From: Bacteroidales bacterium
Lineage (GTDB): Bacteria > Bacteroidota > Bacteroidia > Bacteroidales > UBA932
DNA length: 45,268 nucleotides
Direction: 5' to 3'
Assembly: GCA_017561265.1 (NCBI GenBank)
Contig: JAFZDJ010000012.1
Span: 1 to 45,268 of the forward strand
In this document: positions 1 to 8,704 of the stretch, one piece after another
How positions within the stretch are numbered: the stretch's first letter is position 1
How the letters are laid out: each line of letters starts with the position of its first letter
The notes under the pieces: model-generated
Databases searched by the model: none
Told to the model about the DNA's origin: nothing
The model's input: only the letters and a program-made list of their open reading frames with translations
Position numbers and translations under genes: made by a program

Positions 1-106
<106 letters not shown>

Positions 107-183
107 TTAAATAAATTTATATAAAGTTAAACTTTAAATAGTCTTTGATACGGGATTACCCAAATCCACAAAATCGATGCAAA

Positions 184-217
184 TTTAGAAAAATTTATGA
201 ATATAATGCTATCTTTG
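184..217 (+). promoter_or_regulatory. Bacteroidetes-type promoter of surE
   Basis: The -7 box TATCTTTG lies at 210-217, matching the Bacteroidetes consensus TAnnTTTG. A weak -33 (TTTAG) lies at 184-188. Transcription would start near 222-224. That is downstream of the ATG at 219, so it decides in favour of the ATG at 240 for surE. Confidence 0.65.
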
Positions 218-239
218 TATGAAAATTAACAGAAGAAAT

Positions 240-1055
240 ATGCGCATACTGATAACCAACGACGACGGATACGAAGCTAAAGGAATAAAGGTCCTTGCAG
301 ATATAATGAGCCGATTTGGCGAAGTGACCGTCATCGCTCCTAAAAAGCACCAGTCAGGCATGTCCATGGCTCTATCGCTGGGATTCAAACAGATAGCTCA
401 CAAAGATATGGGAAACGGCTGGCATTATGTAGATGCGACTCCGGCCAGCTGTGTAAAATTCGGTCTCAACACAATGTTCCTCAATGATTTTCCGGATGTA
501 GTCGTATCCGGCATCAATCATGGATCCAATGCATCTGTCGCATCATGCTATTCCGGAACACTGGGAGCAGCAGCCGAAGCGGCATTGAACGGTATACCTG
601 CAATCGGAGTATCTCTGGACTCACTTCATCCGAACCCGGATTTCAGTGGAGTTTCCCGCTATTTCGGTGAAATCTTCGCTAAACTCATGGATAATTATCC
701 TGATAAATACGGCATATATTATAATGTAAACTTCCCTGACATTCCTGCAGATCAGATCAAGGGAGTCAAAGCCGGATCGCAAGGAAGAGGCAGATGGATA
801 AAAGAGTACAAAGAATGGGATATACAGCATTATGCGAAATACGGCATCACTCCGGAAATGGTCGGACAGAGTTCAAATCCTGTAATTGAAGAAGGAGAGG
901 ATCTTTATATGATGGTCGGAGAGTTCCAGGACGACCCGCATAACACACCTGATGCCGATCATCGTCTTGTTCAGGACGGATACATCAGCGTCGTGGCTCA
1001 CAATGTAGATTGCACTGACTATCAGGAACTTGAAAGACTACGCAATATCTTCTAA
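240..1055 (+). CDS. surE: 5'-nucleotidase SurE
   Basis: Divalent-metal-dependent phosphatase that removes phosphate from nucleoside 5'-monophosphates in the cytoplasm. The protein starts MRILITNDDG, with the metal-binding Asp pair at residues 8-9. Ser39 in the HQSGMS segment and the SGINHGSN loop supply the remaining metal and phosphate contacts. At 271 residues it has a typical length. An in-frame ATG at 219 would add seven residues, but the promoter -7 box ends at 217, so that codon should not be in the mRNA. The stop is three bases before lpxB, so the two are very probably cotranscribed. Confidence 0.95.
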   Translation: MRILITNDDGYEAKGIKVLADIMSRFGEVTVIAPKKHQSGMSMALSLGFKQIAHKDMGNGWHYVDATPASCVKFGLNTMFLNDFPDVVVSGINHGSNASVASCYSGTLGAAAEAALNGIPAIGVSLDSLHPNPDFSGVSRYFGEIFAKLMDNYPDKYGIYYNVNFPDIPADQIKGVKAGSQGRGRWIKEYKEWDIQHYAKYGITPEMVGQSSNPVIEEGEDLYMMVGEFQDDPHNTPDADHRLVQDGYISVVAHNVDCTDYQELERLRNIF

Positions 1056-1058
1056 AGT

Positions 1059-2330
1059 ATGCGTTACTATATCATAGCAGGCGAAGCATCAGGCGATCTG
1101 CACGGTTCGAACCTGATGAAAGGCATATACTCGGAGGACTCTCAGGCGGAAATCCGTTTCTGGGGAGGCGACCTGATGGCCGAGGTATGGCAGAAAGGCG
1201 AGGCCGGTGGCATGGGGATGAAAAACAACCCCTCCCATCCCTTCGGGCTGGGTCCCTCCCCCTGCGGCCAGGGGGGTAGCACGGTTTTTCATCCCCATGC
1301 CACCGGCCTCGCTTCCGGACTGGTACGTCATTACAAGGATGGTGCTGTCATGGGCTTCGTCGAGGTCCTTGCCAAAGCTTGCAAACTCCTCGGCAATGTT
1401 TCATTCTGCAAGAAAGACATCCTTGCATGGAAACCTGATGTAGTCATCCTCATAGACTACCCCGGCTTCAACTTCAAGATAGCCGAATTCGCCCACAAGG
1501 CCGGATTCAAGGTATTCTATTACATAGCACCGAAGGTATGGGCATCACGTGAAGGACGCATCAAGAAACTGAAGGCATATGTAGACAGGCTCTTCATCGT
1601 CTTCCCTTTTGAAAAACCATACTTCGATTCCAAAGGAATCAGCTACATTTATAAAGGTAATCCTCTGGTGGATGCCGTTGATGGTTCGCGCGCAATGAAC
1701 GAAAGCAAGGCTGACTTCATAACAAGAGCCGGACTTGAAGACCGGCCTGTCATTGCCATGCTTGCCGGATCAAGAAAAGGAGAGATCAGTACAATGATGC
1801 CTGTATTGACAGAATTTGCATCAAAGATGCACGCATTACCAGAATACTCTGAACATCAATTCCTTATCGCAGGTGCACCATCACGTTCAATAGCAGACTA
1901 TACTGCCTGGCTCAATGAAGAGAACAGCAGATACATAAAGGTGCTTTTCGGAGAGACTCAGTCGATAATCAGACACGCTGAGGCCGGAGTGATAAACTCG
2001 GGAACAGCATCATTGGAGACCGCACTTTTCAATACGCCGCAGGTTGTAGGTTATATCACAAACCCTGTCACCTATTGGATCGCACGCAAAATCGTCAAGA
2101 TCAGATATATAAGCCTTGGAAACCTCATCATCGACAGACTTGGCTTCAAGGAATTCATCCAGGATGAATGCAACTCAGATGCACTGGTAAAGGAAGTCCG
2201 CGAACTGATAGAAAACCATGAGCGTCGCTCCAAGATGCTCTCTGATTATGCAGATATCCGCGAATCCCTCGGTGGCACAGGGGCATCGTCAGCTGTAGCC
2301 AAGGCCATGATTGAAGAACTCAGAAAATAA
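1059..2330 (+). CDS. lpxB: Lipid-A-disaccharide synthase with an in-frame palindromic insertion
   Basis: Family 19 glycosyltransferase that joins UDP-2,3-diacylglucosamine and lipid X to make the lipid A disaccharide at the inner membrane. Diagnostic parts are GEASGD near residue 10, FWGGDLM near 34-40, PGFNFKIAEFA, the AGSRKGEI segment, and NSGTASLETALF with its nucleotide-sugar site. The protein is 423 residues, about 40 longer than usual for Bacteroidetes. The excess is residues about 45-86, encoded by a perfect-armed palindrome (1198-1312) between GGDLMAEV and LVRHYKD, where relatives have only a short GG-containing turn. The frame stays open, so the gene may still work. The insert falls in the N-terminal Rossmann half, so activity could be altered. 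Confidence 0.92.
   Translation: MRYYIIAGEASGDLHGSNLMKGIYSEDSQAEIRFWGGDLMAEVWQKGEAGGMGMKNNPSHPFGLGPSPCGQGGSTVFHPHATGLASGLVRHYKDGAVMGFVEVLAKACKLLGNVSFCKKDILAWKPDVVILIDYPGFNFKIAEFAHKAGFKVFYYIAPKVWASREGRIKKLKAYVDRLFIVFPFEKPYFDSKGISYIYKGNPLVDAVDGSRAMNESKADFITRAGLEDRPVIAMLAGSRKGEISTMMPVLTEFASKMHALPEYSEHQFLIAGAPSRSIADYTAWLNEENSRYIKVLFGETQSIIRHAEAGVINSGTASLETALFNTPQVVGYITNPVTYWIARKIVKIRYISLGNLIIDRLGFKEFIQDECNSDALVKEVRELIENHERRSKMLSDYADIRESLGGTGASSAVAKAMIEELRK
1198..1312. repeat. Palindromic (MITE/REP-like) element inserted in lpxB, 29-bp perfect arms
   Basis: The left arm (1198-1226) and right arm (1284-1312) are exact reverse complements over 29 bases. The 57-base core (1227-1283) is C-rich on the plus strand and can form two tandem hairpins: CCCATCCC with GGGCTGGG, and CCCCCTG with CAGGGGG. 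The whole would fold as a long stem carrying two short arms. It has no stop codon in the lpxB frame. Because of the symmetry, the opposite strand also encodes GGMGMKN and VFHPHATGLA in an open frame. No transposase is present. A second element with the same layout lies at 44326-44420. Confidence 0.8.
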
Positions 2331-2341
2331 TTTAAACTTAC

Positions 2342-3298
2342 ATGCATATGAAAAATATCCTATTCTGCATTATGGCAGTATTCTGCCTGGCAGGCTGCAA
2401 GACAACTGTTGCTGACGTAGAAGTCGGCCCCTACACAATTTCCGTCATCGATGAAAATGTATATCACATCCAGGATTTCAACTCAACTTATCCGGCAGGT
2501 GAAACATTTGATGCATACGGCAACAAGACTCACTTCAACAACTGCTCCGACATGTATCTCATTGTCGGCAAGAAGGAAGCCCTGCTAGTTGACCTCTCCA
2601 ACAATATCAAATGGGCAGACAATGCCGCAGAATCCCTTCGTCAACTCGTATCAGAACGCATTGAGGGAAAGCCACTTACAATAACTTTCACCCATAACCA
2701 TGGAGACCATACTGGAATGCTCCATGCCTTTATCGACGACAAGGAGGTCGGCTATGCAATGCCTGAAACAGACTTCACACGCCTTGTCGGAAGGTTTCCG
2801 GATTTGAACTACAGCTTCATAAACGAAGGCTATGTATTCGATCTTGGAGGCATAGAGGTCGAAACGATCGAAGTACCGGGCCATACTGACGGCTCAGTAG
2901 TTTTCAACATCAATGGACGTGACATCCTTCTTACAGGAGATGCAATCGGCTCAGGACACGGTGTCTGGATATTCAACACAGAGGCTTTCCGCAAATACGA
3001 ATCGGCTGTACCTCACCTTATCTCATGGATTAAAGACCCTGAAAATGATGTGAATATCGACAAATTGCGTATCTACGGCGGCCACTATTGGCAAAGAGAC
3101 TGGCTACCGGAACTTGAGGGCAAGGAAATGGGCATGGAGTATCTCAATGACATGCAGGAACTTGTAAATGAAATCATAAATGGAACTGCAGCAAAAGAGC
3201 CGTCAAATCTCGGACGACCGGATCTCGACACATATTTCCGCCACGGAAGCGCAATAATCGTATGGAACTCAGCGCAGGCTGAAGAATACAGAAGATAA
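2342..3298 (+). CDS. Metallo-beta-lactamase-fold lipoprotein (putative hydrolase)
   Basis: The protein has a lipoprotein signal: a basic start, a hydrophobic stretch and the lipobox LAGC near residues 17-20, so it should be anchored in the envelope. The metallo-beta-lactamase fold is shown by THNHGDH (residues about 115-121), GHTDGSVVF, a TGD metal-bridging Asp, and a final GGHYW His. All zinc ligands look intact. The substrate is unknown; similar proteins in Bacteroidales are annotated only as MBL hydrolases. It follows lpxB by 11 bases. ATG codons at 2342 and 2348 are both possible starts. It resembles the N-terminal half of the fusion at 30920-32272. Nothing in the sequence indicates true beta-lactamase activity. 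Confidence 0.85.
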   Translation: MHMKNILFCIMAVFCLAGCKTTVADVEVGPYTISVIDENVYHIQDFNSTYPAGETFDAYGNKTHFNNCSDMYLIVGKKEALLVDLSNNIKWADNAAESLRQLVSERIEGKPLTITFTHNHGDHTGMLHAFIDDKEVGYAMPETDFTRLVGRFPDLNYSFINEGYVFDLGGIEVETIEVPGHTDGSVVFNINGRDILLTGDAIGSGHGVWIFNTEAFRKYESAVPHLISWIKDPENDVNIDKLRIYGGHYWQRDWLPELEGKEMGMEYLNDMQELVNEIINGTAAKEPSNLGRPDLDTYFRHGSAIIVWNSAQAEEYRR

Positions 3299-3306
3299 AA
3301 AGAAAA

Positions 3307-3345
3307 TTCGGTATCAGACTAATATTGTCTGATACCGAAAATCAT
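3307..3345. terminator. Bidirectional terminator between convergent genes
   Basis: A 13-bp perfect stem, TTCGGTATCAGAC (3307-3319) with its complement (3327-3339), has a 7-base loop. It is flanked by A-rich sequence on the left and by AAAAT on the right. It sits between the stop at 3298 (plus strand) and the last codons of yggS (minus strand), which overlap its right arm. Confidence 0.75.
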
Positions 3346-4011
3346 AGAACCGATGCGCACCATAGTCGAGCCATATTCGATTGCAATCGGATAATCATCG
3401 GACATGCCTATGGACAGTTCTGAAAACGAATCTTCATGACATTGAGAACGTGCTGATTCATAAATGTTTCTGATTGAAGCAAAATCCGATCTGATTACCG
3501 ACTCATCATCAGTAAATGTAGCCATTCCCATTATTCCGCAGAAACGGATATTGGGATATTTTCTTTTGGCATCAGCCAGTACATCTACAATTTCATCTGG
3601 ATCAAACCCCTGTTTAGTTTCTTCTGCCGCCACATGAGGCTCCAGAAGAACATTTACAACTTTATTGTTTGATGATCCCCATGCATTGATAGCTTCCAGA
3701 AGTCGTACGGAATCTACTGACTGGACCAAAGAGGCATACGGAAGAACCATCTTCACCTTATTGGTCTGAAGATGGCCGATGAAATGCCATTCGATATCAG
3801 ACATATAATCTGGCTCTCCCCTCTCGATACGAATTTCTTCAAGACGCTTTACTTTGGCATGAAGCTCCTGCGGACGGCTCTCGGCAAATATCCTCTGACC
3901 GGCTTGATAAGCCTCTTCTATGGCTTCGAAAGGGTGAAATTTAGAAACTGCCACCAACTTTACAGTTGCTGGCAGCTCTGAAATCAGTTTATTGATTGTT
4001 TCTTTAATCAT
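3319..4011 (-). CDS. yggS: YggS/PLPBP family pyridoxal phosphate homeostasis protein
   Basis: Single-domain PLP-binding protein with an alanine-racemase-like TIM barrel; it buffers free PLP and influences amino acid and vitamin B6 balance, with no known catalytic reaction. The PLP-binding Lys is Lys24 in AVSKFHP. Also visible are the family segments IEWHFIGHLQTNKVK, SVDS and the phosphate-binding GMSDDYPIAIEYGSTMVRIG. At 230 residues the length is typical. Its ATG overlaps the yidC stop (TAATG), implying translational coupling to yidC, so the two form an operon. Confidence 0.94.
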   Translation of the reverse strand: MIKETINKLISELPATVKLVAVSKFHPFEAIEEAYQAGQRIFAESRPQELHAKVKRLEEIRIERGEPDYMSDIEWHFIGHLQTNKVKMVLPYASLVQSVDSVRLLEAINAWGSSNNKVVNVLLEPHVAAEETKQGFDPDEIVDVLADAKRKYPNIRFCGIMGMATFTDDESVIRSDFASIRNIYESARSQCHEDSFSELSIGMSDDYPIAIEYGSTMVRIGSMIFGIRQY

Positions 4012-5864
4012 TATCTGCGATTCTGCTGTTTCTGCATCTGCTCCTGCATCTTCTGTGCCTCTTCAAGTCTCTGCTGCCACTTTGACTTAGCTTTCGGCTT
4101 GCTGGCATTAAGCATCATGTCTGCACGAACCTTATCTTCTGTAACTACATACTTACGGATATACCATGTCATGATCATAGTAATGATATTTGACAGGAGG
4201 TAGTAGTAGCTGAGCGCTGATGAAAGGTTGTTACAGATGAAGAACATCATGATAGGCATGAGATAAAGGCTCATGAACTTCATTCCTGCCATATTCGGAT
4301 CATCAGACATCTGAGACGAAGTCATCCTTGAGTAGAAGAACATAGTCGCAGCCATCAGAAGAGCAAAGAGAGAAAGATGGTCTCCCAGAAGAGGTACATT
4401 CACTCCGAAATCCCAGATGGAATCATATGCACTAAGGTCATCAGCCCAGAGGAACTTCTGCTGGCGAAGCTCGATCGAAGCCGGGAAGAAACGGAACATA
4501 GCAAAGAGAATAGGCATCTGAAGAAGCATAGGAAGGCATCCGCCCATAGGACTGATTCCTGCTTTCTGATACAGCTCCATTGTAGCCTGCTGCTTCTTCA
4601 TGGCATCCTTCTCATTTGGATATTTCTGGTTGATCTTGTCAATCTCAGGCTTGATCACCTGCATTCTCGCAGTTGACTTATACGATTTGATTGTAAGCGG
4701 CGAGATGAGAAGCTTGATAAGAAGAGTCATCAGAAGGATTACGATACCGTAGTTGCTGATGAACTTACCGAGCAAGTCAAAGCTTGGGATGATCACAAGA
4801 CGGCTGAACCATGCCACCATCCATCCGCCAAGCGGAATGATCTTCTCATACTTGTCATCATAGCTCTTCAGTGTTCTATAGTCATTCGGACCGAAATAGA
4901 ACTCATAAGGAATAGTCACATTGCCTGAACCAGCCTGGAAATCCGAGCGAAGTTTTGCTGAGCATGTCATGAGCTTACCCTCTGCCTTGTACTCGTCCTC
5001 TGAGAAGAACTTGAGACTGAAATCAGCAGATGCGAACTCGTTTTTCGCAGTCATGATTGCAGAGAAGAACTGCTGCTGGAAAGCAAACCACTTGACCTTG
5101 GTATCAACTCTTTCCTGACCGTCACGGCCGCGTCCGATCTCCTCCGGCTTCTTGTCTCCGCTGAAATAGAAATCAAGCTTAGAGTACTGTTTCTCATTCT
5201 TATAGCCCTTCTCAAGACGAGGAATGACCACAGACCAGTCTATATCAAGCATTGATACATTACGAGGTATGATTCCGTCCATATTGACGAAAGAAAGCTC
5301 ATTCTGCACCATATAACTGTCGTGCGGAAGGACGAACTTCTGCTGGATATATCCGCCGCCCACGAAAGGAAGCTGCATAACCAAAGTAGAATCTGTATGC
5401 TCCGCAACCTGGAATACAAAATCCTTGGTGTTGATATTCTCACCGGCAAAGACGCTTATTCCATACTGACTCGCACCTGGCTTGATAAGGTAAAGAGCCG
5501 TACTGTCATACGACATATAGTCATTGACCTTTACTGAATATGGCTGCGCTCCTCTTGTAGTGAACTCAATCTCCACCTTGTCATTTGCAAGTTTATGGAA
5601 TGACTCTACTGCAAGACGCGCTTCAGTCAGAAGGCTGTCCTTATATGCAGGCATTGTATGTACCTTGATGTCATTTTCCGGCACAAGACCCTGCGCCCTG
5701 TTTATCGAGTCCATAGCCATCGCAGCCATCTGCTCGACTCTTGCAATGGAGTCAAGCTGCGCCTGTGCCTCCATCTGTTTGCTGTACTGTCTTGACTGAT
5801 ACCATGAAAATCCCATGAGGATGGCAAAGATCAAGACAAATCCTGTCAAATTACTCTTATTCAT
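4011..5864 (-). CDS. yidC: Membrane protein insertase YidC
   Basis: Inner-membrane insertase and chaperone that works with or without SecYEG. The protein has an N-terminal anchor (residues about 5-22) and a large periplasmic beta domain (about 60-350). The conserved Oxa1/YidC core (about 360-570) holds the segments PLTIKSYKSTARMQ, GGCLPMLLQMPILFAMFRF and, later, NLSSALSYYYLLSN. The tail (about 580-617) is basic and Gln-rich, as expected for ribosome contact. At 617 residues it is normal for Bacteroidales. It lies 62 bases downstream of the DUF349 gene, separated by a GC hairpin without a U-tract, and overlaps yggS by one base. Confidence 0.96.
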   Translation of the reverse strand: MNKSNLTGFVLIFAILMGFSWYQSRQYSKQMEAQAQLDSIARVEQMAAMAMDSINRAQGLVPENDIKVHTMPAYKDSLLTEARLAVESFHKLANDKVEIEFTTRGAQPYSVKVNDYMSYDSTALYLIKPGASQYGISVFAGENINTKDFVFQVAEHTDSTLVMQLPFVGGGYIQQKFVLPHDSYMVQNELSFVNMDGIIPRNVSMLDIDWSVVIPRLEKGYKNEKQYSKLDFYFSGDKKPEEIGRGRDGQERVDTKVKWFAFQQQFFSAIMTAKNEFASADFSLKFFSEDEYKAEGKLMTCSAKLRSDFQAGSGNVTIPYEFYFGPNDYRTLKSYDDKYEKIIPLGGWMVAWFSRLVIIPSFDLLGKFISNYGIVILLMTLLIKLLISPLTIKSYKSTARMQVIKPEIDKINQKYPNEKDAMKKQQATMELYQKAGISPMGGCLPMLLQMPILFAMFRFFPASIELRQQKFLWADDLSAYDSIWDFGVNVPLLGDHLSLFALLMAATMFFYSRMTSSQMSDDPNMAGMKFMSLYLMPIMMFFICNNLSSALSYYYLLSNIITMIMTWYIRKYVVTEDKVRADMMLNASKPKAKSKWQQRLEEAQKMQEQMQKQQNRR

Positions 5865-5895
5865 CTATAAAATAGAAAATTATTACACAAACTGA

Positions 5896-5916
5896 CGGTG
5901 ACCTCCTCGGCCACCG
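5896..5916 (-). other. GC hairpin between the DUF349 gene and yidC
   Basis: CGGTGACC pairs with GGCCACCG around a 5-base loop, with one G-T wobble when read on the minus strand. No U-run follows, so it is unlikely to be an intrinsic terminator. It may be a processing or mRNA-stability element between the two cistrons. Confidence 0.4.
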
Positions 5917-5925
5917 CCATTGAAT

Positions 5926-7722
5926 TTATTCCTGTTCATCAGCCTCAGAAAGAACTCTGATCTGCTCTGCAAGAGCCTTGAGTTCCTCTTTGGACTGAGC
6001 TATTCTATCTTCCATCTGCTTTACAAGCGGTGCAGAATTCTTGGACATTGAGAAGAATCCGATGTTATTCTCGTATGTAACAATATCCTGCTCAAGCTGA
6101 TTGTACTTCTGTATCAGACGATCCTTCTCGGAAAGTGCAGGCTTTCCTCCACGTCCGCGACGGCCAGCACCTCTGCCATTGTGAGGGAACTTGGCATTCA
6201 TAGCATCTTTGTAAGCCTGTGCTACGTTGTCCTTTTCCTTGAATGGAACGAAACCGATTTCCTGCCATCTCTTCTGGAAATCCTGCATTGCAGCTGCATC
6301 AGACTCATCATTCTTGAGCTCATATGCCTTGATCTCCTCGATCAGACGCTGCTTAGCCTTGAGGTTGCCATAGAAATCATTCTCAGGCTTTGCATTCTTG
6401 TCACGCTCAGCAAAGAACTCATCACAAGCCGCACGGAATCTCTTCCAAAGCTGCTCTGACTTCTTGCGTGGAACGGCTCCGATTTCCTTCCACTGCTTCT
6501 GAAGGTTGATGAACTGATCTGTAGCCTTCTTCCACTCAGTGCTTGACTTCAATGCCTCAGCAGCCTCGCAAAGCTCAATCTTCTTATCAAGATTGGCATT
6601 GATGCTGTCCTTATATTCGTTGTAGAAATCTCTCTTACGTCCATAGAACTTATCGCATGCCGCGCGGAAACGGTCGTAGATCTTCTGATTCTCCTTCTTT
6701 GAAGCAAAACCGATGGCTTTCCACTCCTTCTGGATATCCTCTATCTCCTTAGAGAAAGCATTCCACTCATTAGAATCGGTAACCTCTCTCTCAGCGATTT
6801 CCTCAACTTTCTCGCAAAGCGCTGTCTTCTTCACAAGATTCTCAGCCTGCTGCTCCTTGATATCTTCAAAGAAAGACTGATACTTCTTATTGATTACAGC
6901 TGTAGCAGCCTTGAAACGATCCCAGATCTGATCCCTGTATTCCTTAGCAACAGGACCGAACTCCTTCCACTGCTCATGGAGTTTCTGAAGCTCACGGAAA
7001 GCCTCAACAACGTTCGGATTCTCAGCAAGCTTCTCTGCAAACTCACAGAACTGCTCCTTGGCCTCGAGATTCTTCTTGAAATCAAGGTCACGAAGCTCGC
7101 GGTTGATCTTGACCATATCATAGAACTGCTCCACATAGAGCTGATAAGTCTCGTTGATGTTTCTGTAGCTCTGAGCCGGCACAGGACCGATGGCTCTCCA
7201 ACGGTTCTGAATCTCACGGAACTCAGGGAATGTAGCATTGACATCCTCCTGCTTCTCAAGAAGAGCCTTGAGATCTGCAATCACAGCCTCCTTCTTGGCG
7301 AGATTGTCCTCACGTTCCTTTTCAAGCTGCCTGTTGTACTCGGCACGCTCCTTCTTATATTTATTATAAAGATTCTTGAAGCCTCTTTCTACCTCTGCAA
7401 AAGGATTGTCGCTTACTGTGTCTTCAACAGGAGCCTCAGCAGCTTCTGTCTCTGATTCCTCCTCAGTTTCAGCTGCTGCAGAAGTCAGGAGACCTGCTTC
7501 TGCCTTTTCCTTCTGAAGTCTCTTGTAGAAAGCAGACTTGATAGCCTCGGCTTCCTTGGACATTTTCATTCTTTCCTCGTTCTGAACCAGTTCCTCAAAA
7601 AGTCTGATAAGTTCAGCAAGGTTCTTTTCTGAATAATTTACAGCTGATTCTGCAACTTCTACAGGCTCAGCCACTACTACATCTGATGTCATGGCAACAT
7701 CAGGAATGATCTCTGCACTCAT
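5926..7722 (-). CDS. DUF349 repeat protein
   Basis: A 598-residue, highly charged, helical cytoplasmic protein. From about residue 170 to 520 it carries five DUF349 units, each marked by a W-x-x-x-G-x-V/A motif: WRAIGPVP, WKEFGPVA, WKAIGFAS, WKEIGAVP and WQEIGFVP. The units are followed by arginine-rich helices such as RFRAACD. The N-terminal 120 residues are acidic. A basic glycine-arginine patch (GRGAGRRGRGG) near residue 530 precedes a final coiled coil. The function of the family is not established, although Bacteroidales almost always carry one copy. It is divergent from trmD and has its own -7 box at 7761-7768. Confidence 0.85.
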   Translation of the reverse strand: MSAEIIPDVAMTSDVVVAEPVEVAESAVNYSEKNLAELIRLFEELVQNEERMKMSKEAEAIKSAFYKRLQKEKAEAGLLTSAAAETEEESETEAAEAPVEDTVSDNPFAEVERGFKNLYNKYKKERAEYNRQLEKEREDNLAKKEAVIADLKALLEKQEDVNATFPEFREIQNRWRAIGPVPAQSYRNINETYQLYVEQFYDMVKINRELRDLDFKKNLEAKEQFCEFAEKLAENPNVVEAFRELQKLHEQWKEFGPVAKEYRDQIWDRFKAATAVINKKYQSFFEDIKEQQAENLVKKTALCEKVEEIAEREVTDSNEWNAFSKEIEDIQKEWKAIGFASKKENQKIYDRFRAACDKFYGRKRDFYNEYKDSINANLDKKIELCEAAEALKSSTEWKKATDQFINLQKQWKEIGAVPRKKSEQLWKRFRAACDEFFAERDKNAKPENDFYGNLKAKQRLIEEIKAYELKNDESDAAAMQDFQKRWQEIGFVPFKEKDNVAQAYKDAMNAKFPHNGRGAGRRGRGGKPALSEKDRLIQKYNQLEQDIVTYENNIGFFSMSKNSAPLVKQMEDRIAQSKEELKALAEQIRVLSEADEQE

Positions 7723-7760
7723 AATAATGGAGTTATTGGTTTATAAATTCGTACAAGTCG

Positions 7761-7768
7761 CAAATATA
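7761..7768 (-). promoter_or_regulatory. -7 promoter box of the DUF349 gene
   Basis: Read on the minus strand this is TATATTTG, matching TAnnTTTG, 39 bases upstream of the ATG at 7722. No well-spaced TTTG -33 is visible. It stands back to back with the trmD promoter. Confidence 0.5.
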
Positions 7769-7775
7769 CCATTTT

Positions 7776-7808
7776 TTTAGTAAAACTCATATCAAATTGC
7801 TATTTTTG
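7776..7808 (+). promoter_or_regulatory. Promoter of trmD
   Basis: The -7 box TATTTTTG (7801-7808) lies 22 bases before the trmD ATG. A weak TTTAG -33 (7776-7780) lies 20 bases upstream. The predicted leader is about 17 nt. Confidence 0.6.
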
Positions 7809-7830
7809 CAGAACTAAAAAACTATTTATC

Positions 7831-8514
7831 ATGAGAATTGACATACTTACAGTCGTACCCGAACTTCTGGAAAGCCCTCTGGGACATTCAATAGTCGGCC
7901 GTGCAATCAAGAAGGGGCTCGTGGAAATACACGTACATAACCTCAGAAAATACGGCAAAGGTCCTCGTCAGCAGGTGGATGACTACAATTATGGAGGAGA
8001 TGCGGGCATGGTGCTCATGCTTGAGCCTGTATACAATATGATACAGGAGCTTAAGGCCGAAAGAGAGTACGACGAGGTCATATACATGTCTCCGGACGGA
8101 GAAATACTGAATCAGAACATCGCTAACGAACTGTCGCTGAAAGAAAACATCATAATCCTCTGCGGCCACTACAAAGGCATAGATCACAGGATCAGAGAAC
8201 ATCTCATCACCAGAGAGATTTCCGTAGGAGACTACGTTCTCAGCGGCGGAGAGATTCCGGCAGCACTTCTTGCAGATTCCATCATCCGTCTTATCCCAGG
8301 TGCGATTTCAGACGAGACATCAGCACTGAGCGACTGCTTTCAGGACGGTCTGCTCTCCCCTCCGGTATACACCAGACCAGCGGAATTCAACGGATGGAAA
8401 GTTCCTGATGTTCTCCTCAGCGGAAATCCGAAACTGATCCGTGAATGGCAGGACGAGCAAGCTATTGAACGTACAAAAACGCTCAGACCACATCTTTTAT
8501 CAGAATTAAACTGA
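7831..8514 (+). CDS. trmD: tRNA (guanine37-N1)-methyltransferase
   Basis: SPOUT-fold enzyme that uses S-adenosylmethionine to make m1G37 next to the anticodon, preventing +1 frameshifts. The N-terminus [21 protein letters not shown] is followed by GRAIKKG, the knot motifs [12 protein letters not shown] and GDYVLSGGE, and a C-terminal tRNA-binding region. The catalytic Asp lies in SDETSALSD. At 227 residues it is a full-length protein. It is not in the usual proteobacterial rpsP-rimM-trmD-rplS operon; here it stands alone behind its own promoter. Confidence 0.97.
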   Translation: MRIDILTVVPELLESPLGHSIVGRAIKKGLVEIHVHNLRKYGKGPRQQVDDYNYGGDAGMVLMLEPVYNMIQELKAEREYDEVIYMSPDGEILNQNIANELSLKENIIILCGHYKGIDHRIREHLITREISVGDYVLSGGEIPAALLADSIIRLIPGAISDETSALSDCFQDGLLSPPVYTRPAEFNGWKVPDVLLSGNPKLIREWQDEQAIERTKTLRPHLLSELN

Positions 8515-8520
8515 AAATAA

Positions 8521-8551
8521 TTTGCAAATTTCAATTTAATATCTAAATTTG
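8521..8551 (+). promoter_or_regulatory. Consensus Bacteroidetes promoter downstream of trmD
   Basis: TTTG (8521-8524), 19 bases, then TAAATTTG (8544-8551). This is one of the best promoter matches in the window. Transcription should start near 8557, giving about 115 nt before the terminator at 8645-8673. Confidence 0.7.
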
Positions 8552-8556
8552 CATTC

Positions 8557-8673
8557 GACATAACGATTTAATGTCAATCAGACGTTTCTAACCACTAATA
8601 ATTAATCATCCCAAAAGGGAATACACTACACTACTAACTAACCGAAAAAGCTCGCAGTGATGCGAGCTTTTTT
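8557..8673 (+). ncRNA. Candidate small RNA or attenuated leader
   Basis: A transcript of about 115 nt is defined by the promoter at 8521-8551 and the terminator at 8645-8673. It has no convincing open frame. Weak internal pairings are GACAT with ATGTC and TCCC with GGGA. It lies directly upstream of the unknown gene at 8705. It could therefore be an independent sRNA, or a leader whose terminator is bypassed under some condition to express that gene. No known RNA family was recognised. Confidence 0.45.
8645..8673 (+). terminator. Intrinsic terminator between trmD and the gene at 8705
   Basis: A 12-bp perfect stem (AAAAAGCTCGCA with its complement) has a GTGA loop and ends in TTTTTT. It ends 31 bases before the ATG at 8705. 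Upstream in-frame GTG and ATG codons lie inside it, so they are unlikely starts for that gene. Confidence 0.85.
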
Positions 8674-8704
8674 AAGGATTTACGTTAAACTGAATTTTAA
8701 GATT

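Noticed and set aside
219..239. ATG at 219 as the surE start
   Set aside because: It directly follows the promoter -7 box and precedes the expected transcript start; the family N-terminus begins at 240.
1089..1331. Open frame on the minus strand inside lpxB encoding GGMGMKN and VFHPHATGLA
   Set aside because: It is the mirror image produced by the palindromic insertion and has no start context or family; lpxB on the plus strand is the real gene.
1059..2330. lpxB as a pseudogene
   Set aside because: The insertion keeps the frame and all downstream catalytic segments, so disruption cannot be claimed.
6976..7455. 159-codon plus-strand frame opposite the DUF349 gene
   Set aside because: It is a shadow of a strongly biased, charged coiled-coil gene; no promoter or family.
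8657..8704. N-terminal extension of the gene at 8705
   Set aside because: The extra codons come from the terminator hairpin and are not protein-like.
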